Shown one piece after another: positions 63,154 through 64,000 of a DNA stretch of 64,000 bases. Positions within the stretch are counted from its first letter, which is position 1, and every line of letters begins with the position of its first letter. Made by a program: the position numbers and the translations under genes. This DNA is from Microcoleus sp. FACHB-61 (GTDB lineage: Bacteria > Cyanobacteriota > Cyanobacteriia > Cyanobacteriales > Microcoleaceae): positions 1-64,000 of the forward strand of contig JACJNY010000043.1 of the NCBI GenBank assembly GCA_014695295.1. Reading direction: 5' to 3'. A model generated the notes under the pieces. The model worked only from the letters and a program-made list of their open reading frames with translations, searched no databases and was not told the DNA's origin.

Positions 63154-63663
63154 CTACTTTTCCCACACCTGCTGTTTGTGCGCGGCCTTGCACATACCTA
63201 AGATGCGCCGATCGTTGTCGCTGAGGGTGGAAATTGGGTAATACTGTTGCAGGTTTACGGAGTAGGGAGAGCGACTGCCGTCGTAACTGTCCACTACTGT
63301 TAAATTTAACTGAGTTTGCTCGCTTGTGCCGTAAAAACAGTAAAAAGCAGACCGAGGTAGATAAAAAGCGCCTACTACCCTACTCTGCCGAATTTCAAAT
63401 ACAAAATATTCTTTTTTTATTTCATCTGGCTTGCTCGACTGGCCGTAGAGGTAAATGCCCTCTGCTAAACCTGTGCTAGCTGTATCTGGCGCAGGATTTG
63501 GGGGAGATAGCGACCTAAAAACGCCGGATTTGATCTCCGAGTCCTGTGCCCGGCTTGCGGGGAATGGGATGCTGAAGTTACCGGGCGAGAGAGCAAGCAC
63601 GATCGCGATCGCTTCTAAACTTCCTGTCAATATCAAATAAGTCAAAACCACTCCAGACCCCAA
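63154..63663 (-). CDS. Hypothetical secreted or membrane-anchored protein
   Basis: A 169-residue protein with an N-terminal hydrophobic segment (VVLTYLILTGSLEAIAIVLAL), a Ser/Pro linker and a C-terminal domain with EGIYLYGQSS, RVVGAFYLPRSAFYCFYG and NLTVVDSYDGSRSPY. It looks periplasmic or surface-exposed. The pattern resembles hypothetical proteins I have seen in cyanobacteria, without known function. It is on the same strand as the histidine kinase, about 95 bp upstream. Confidence 0.6.
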   Translation of the reverse strand: MGSGVVLTYLILTGSLEAIAIVLALSPGNFSIPFPASRAQDSEIKSGVFRSLSPPNPAPDTASTGLAEGIYLYGQSSKPDEIKKEYFVFEIRQSRVVGAFYLPRSAFYCFYGTSEQTQLNLTVVDSYDGSRSPYSVNLQQYYPISTLSDNDRRILGMCKAAHKQQVWEK

Positions 63664-64000
63664 AATTTAAAATAGCTGCCTCGAAGTGCCTCTTGTACCC
63701 GTTTCAAAAAGCTCGTAGAGAAACCGGGTATCTGGCTTAACGCTGGCTATTAACTTGAAGGAACGATCGCCCGGCCGGTTCCTGAAGTTAAATCTAAGAT
63801 TTGTTTTGACAAATTTTGCGTCCGCCCCGATCGGGCGATCGACCCCTCAAATAATACCATTTTAAATTTTATATTTTATATTAAAGAATTGAATAATTAG
63901 GCGTGACCTATTCCATAATGGTTTGCAGCACTGGTCTACAGTCGCATTCTTTTTTTAAACAGGTATAAAAGTATCCTTCCGAGCAACGCCAACACCAAAA
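63664..64000. other. Window-edge intergenic sequence
   Basis: AT-rich sequence with a partial AGAAACCGGGTA repeat near 63715 and several GATCGGGCGATCG-type motifs near 63825-63845. No gene is supported to the window edge. Confidence 0.5.

Overview
The window comes from a cyanobacterium, most likely a filamentous Oscillatoriales type (Microcoleus/Oscillatoria/Phormidium-like). The evidence is geranylgeranyl reductase ChlP, a CruA-type lycopene cyclase, ferredoxin-dependent nitrite reductase NirA with the NrtABCD transporter and NarB, an isoleucyl-tRNA synthetase carrying the cyanobacterial CAAD membrane domain, a glycine-rich RRM protein, XisI, Uma2 and DUF433/DUF5615 proteins, many GCGATCGC (HIP1) octamers, and many short tandem and dispersed repeats between genes.

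Layout. 1-6 kb: the 3' end of an RTX-type calcium-binding gene, a 40-bp perfect palindrome, and a very large kinase-AAA-GAF-adenylate cyclase protein. 6-12.5 kb: an IS1-family wreck, a small conserved gene, chlP with a strong terminator, a Dps-like gene, a [2Fe-2S] protein, and an intact IS4-family element (11012-12460) with 22-bp inverted ends. 12.9-24.2 kb: a coiled-coil protein, cruA (interrupted in frame by a simple-sequence repeat), a GH31 glycosidase, a pseudogene with a nonsense codon, an M23 lipoprotein, a PAP2 phosphatase, an aspartoacylase-like gene and a DUF433/DUF5615 pair. 24.2-29 kb: an 84-bp tandem repeat, a Roco-type protein (LRR-Roc-COR), a RibD/DHFR-like enzyme, and xisI preceded by a 14-codon stump of xisH. 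29-36 kb: ileS-CAAD, and an AT-rich two-gene ATPase/DUF4276 module that looks horizontally acquired and may be a defence system. 36-41.5 kb: PrxQ/Bcp peroxiredoxin, a modular C39-like peptidase, a PEP-CTERM protein, and a gene-poor stretch with repeats.

41.7-53 kb is the nitrate assimilation locus nirA-nrtA-nrtB-nrtC-nrtD-narB, all on the + strand. A canonical NtcA promoter is visible upstream (GTA-N8-TAC, 22 nt, TAN3T), followed by a long leader holding a 17-codon ORF whose stop overlaps the nirA start (ATGA). NrtABCD imports nitrate, NarB (molybdenum bis-MGD, 4Fe-4S) reduces it to nitrite and NirA reduces nitrite to ammonium. NirA carries a C-terminal [2Fe-2S] ferredoxin domain, and NrtD carries an unusual membrane-segment/Ala-Pro-rod/globular extension. 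moeA (molybdenum cofactor) lies about 4 kb downstream on the other strand.

53-64 kb: a non-coding, hairpin-rich segment that may be an orphan HEARO/omega-like RNA, an RRM RNA-binding gene with a clear promoter and terminator, a PsiE-like protein, rimM, a NarL-type response regulator whose 5' leader is a simple-sequence repeat, moeA, a membrane protein, a Uma2 nuclease-like gene, cobO, a CHASE4-HAMP-PAS histidine kinase and a secreted hypothetical protein. I saw no rRNA, tRNA or CRISPR array. The strongest candidates for something new are the ATPase/DUF4276 pair, the NrtD extension, the nirA leader ORF, the non-coding RNA candidate at 53 kb, and simple-sequence repeats that have entered coding or leader sequence.
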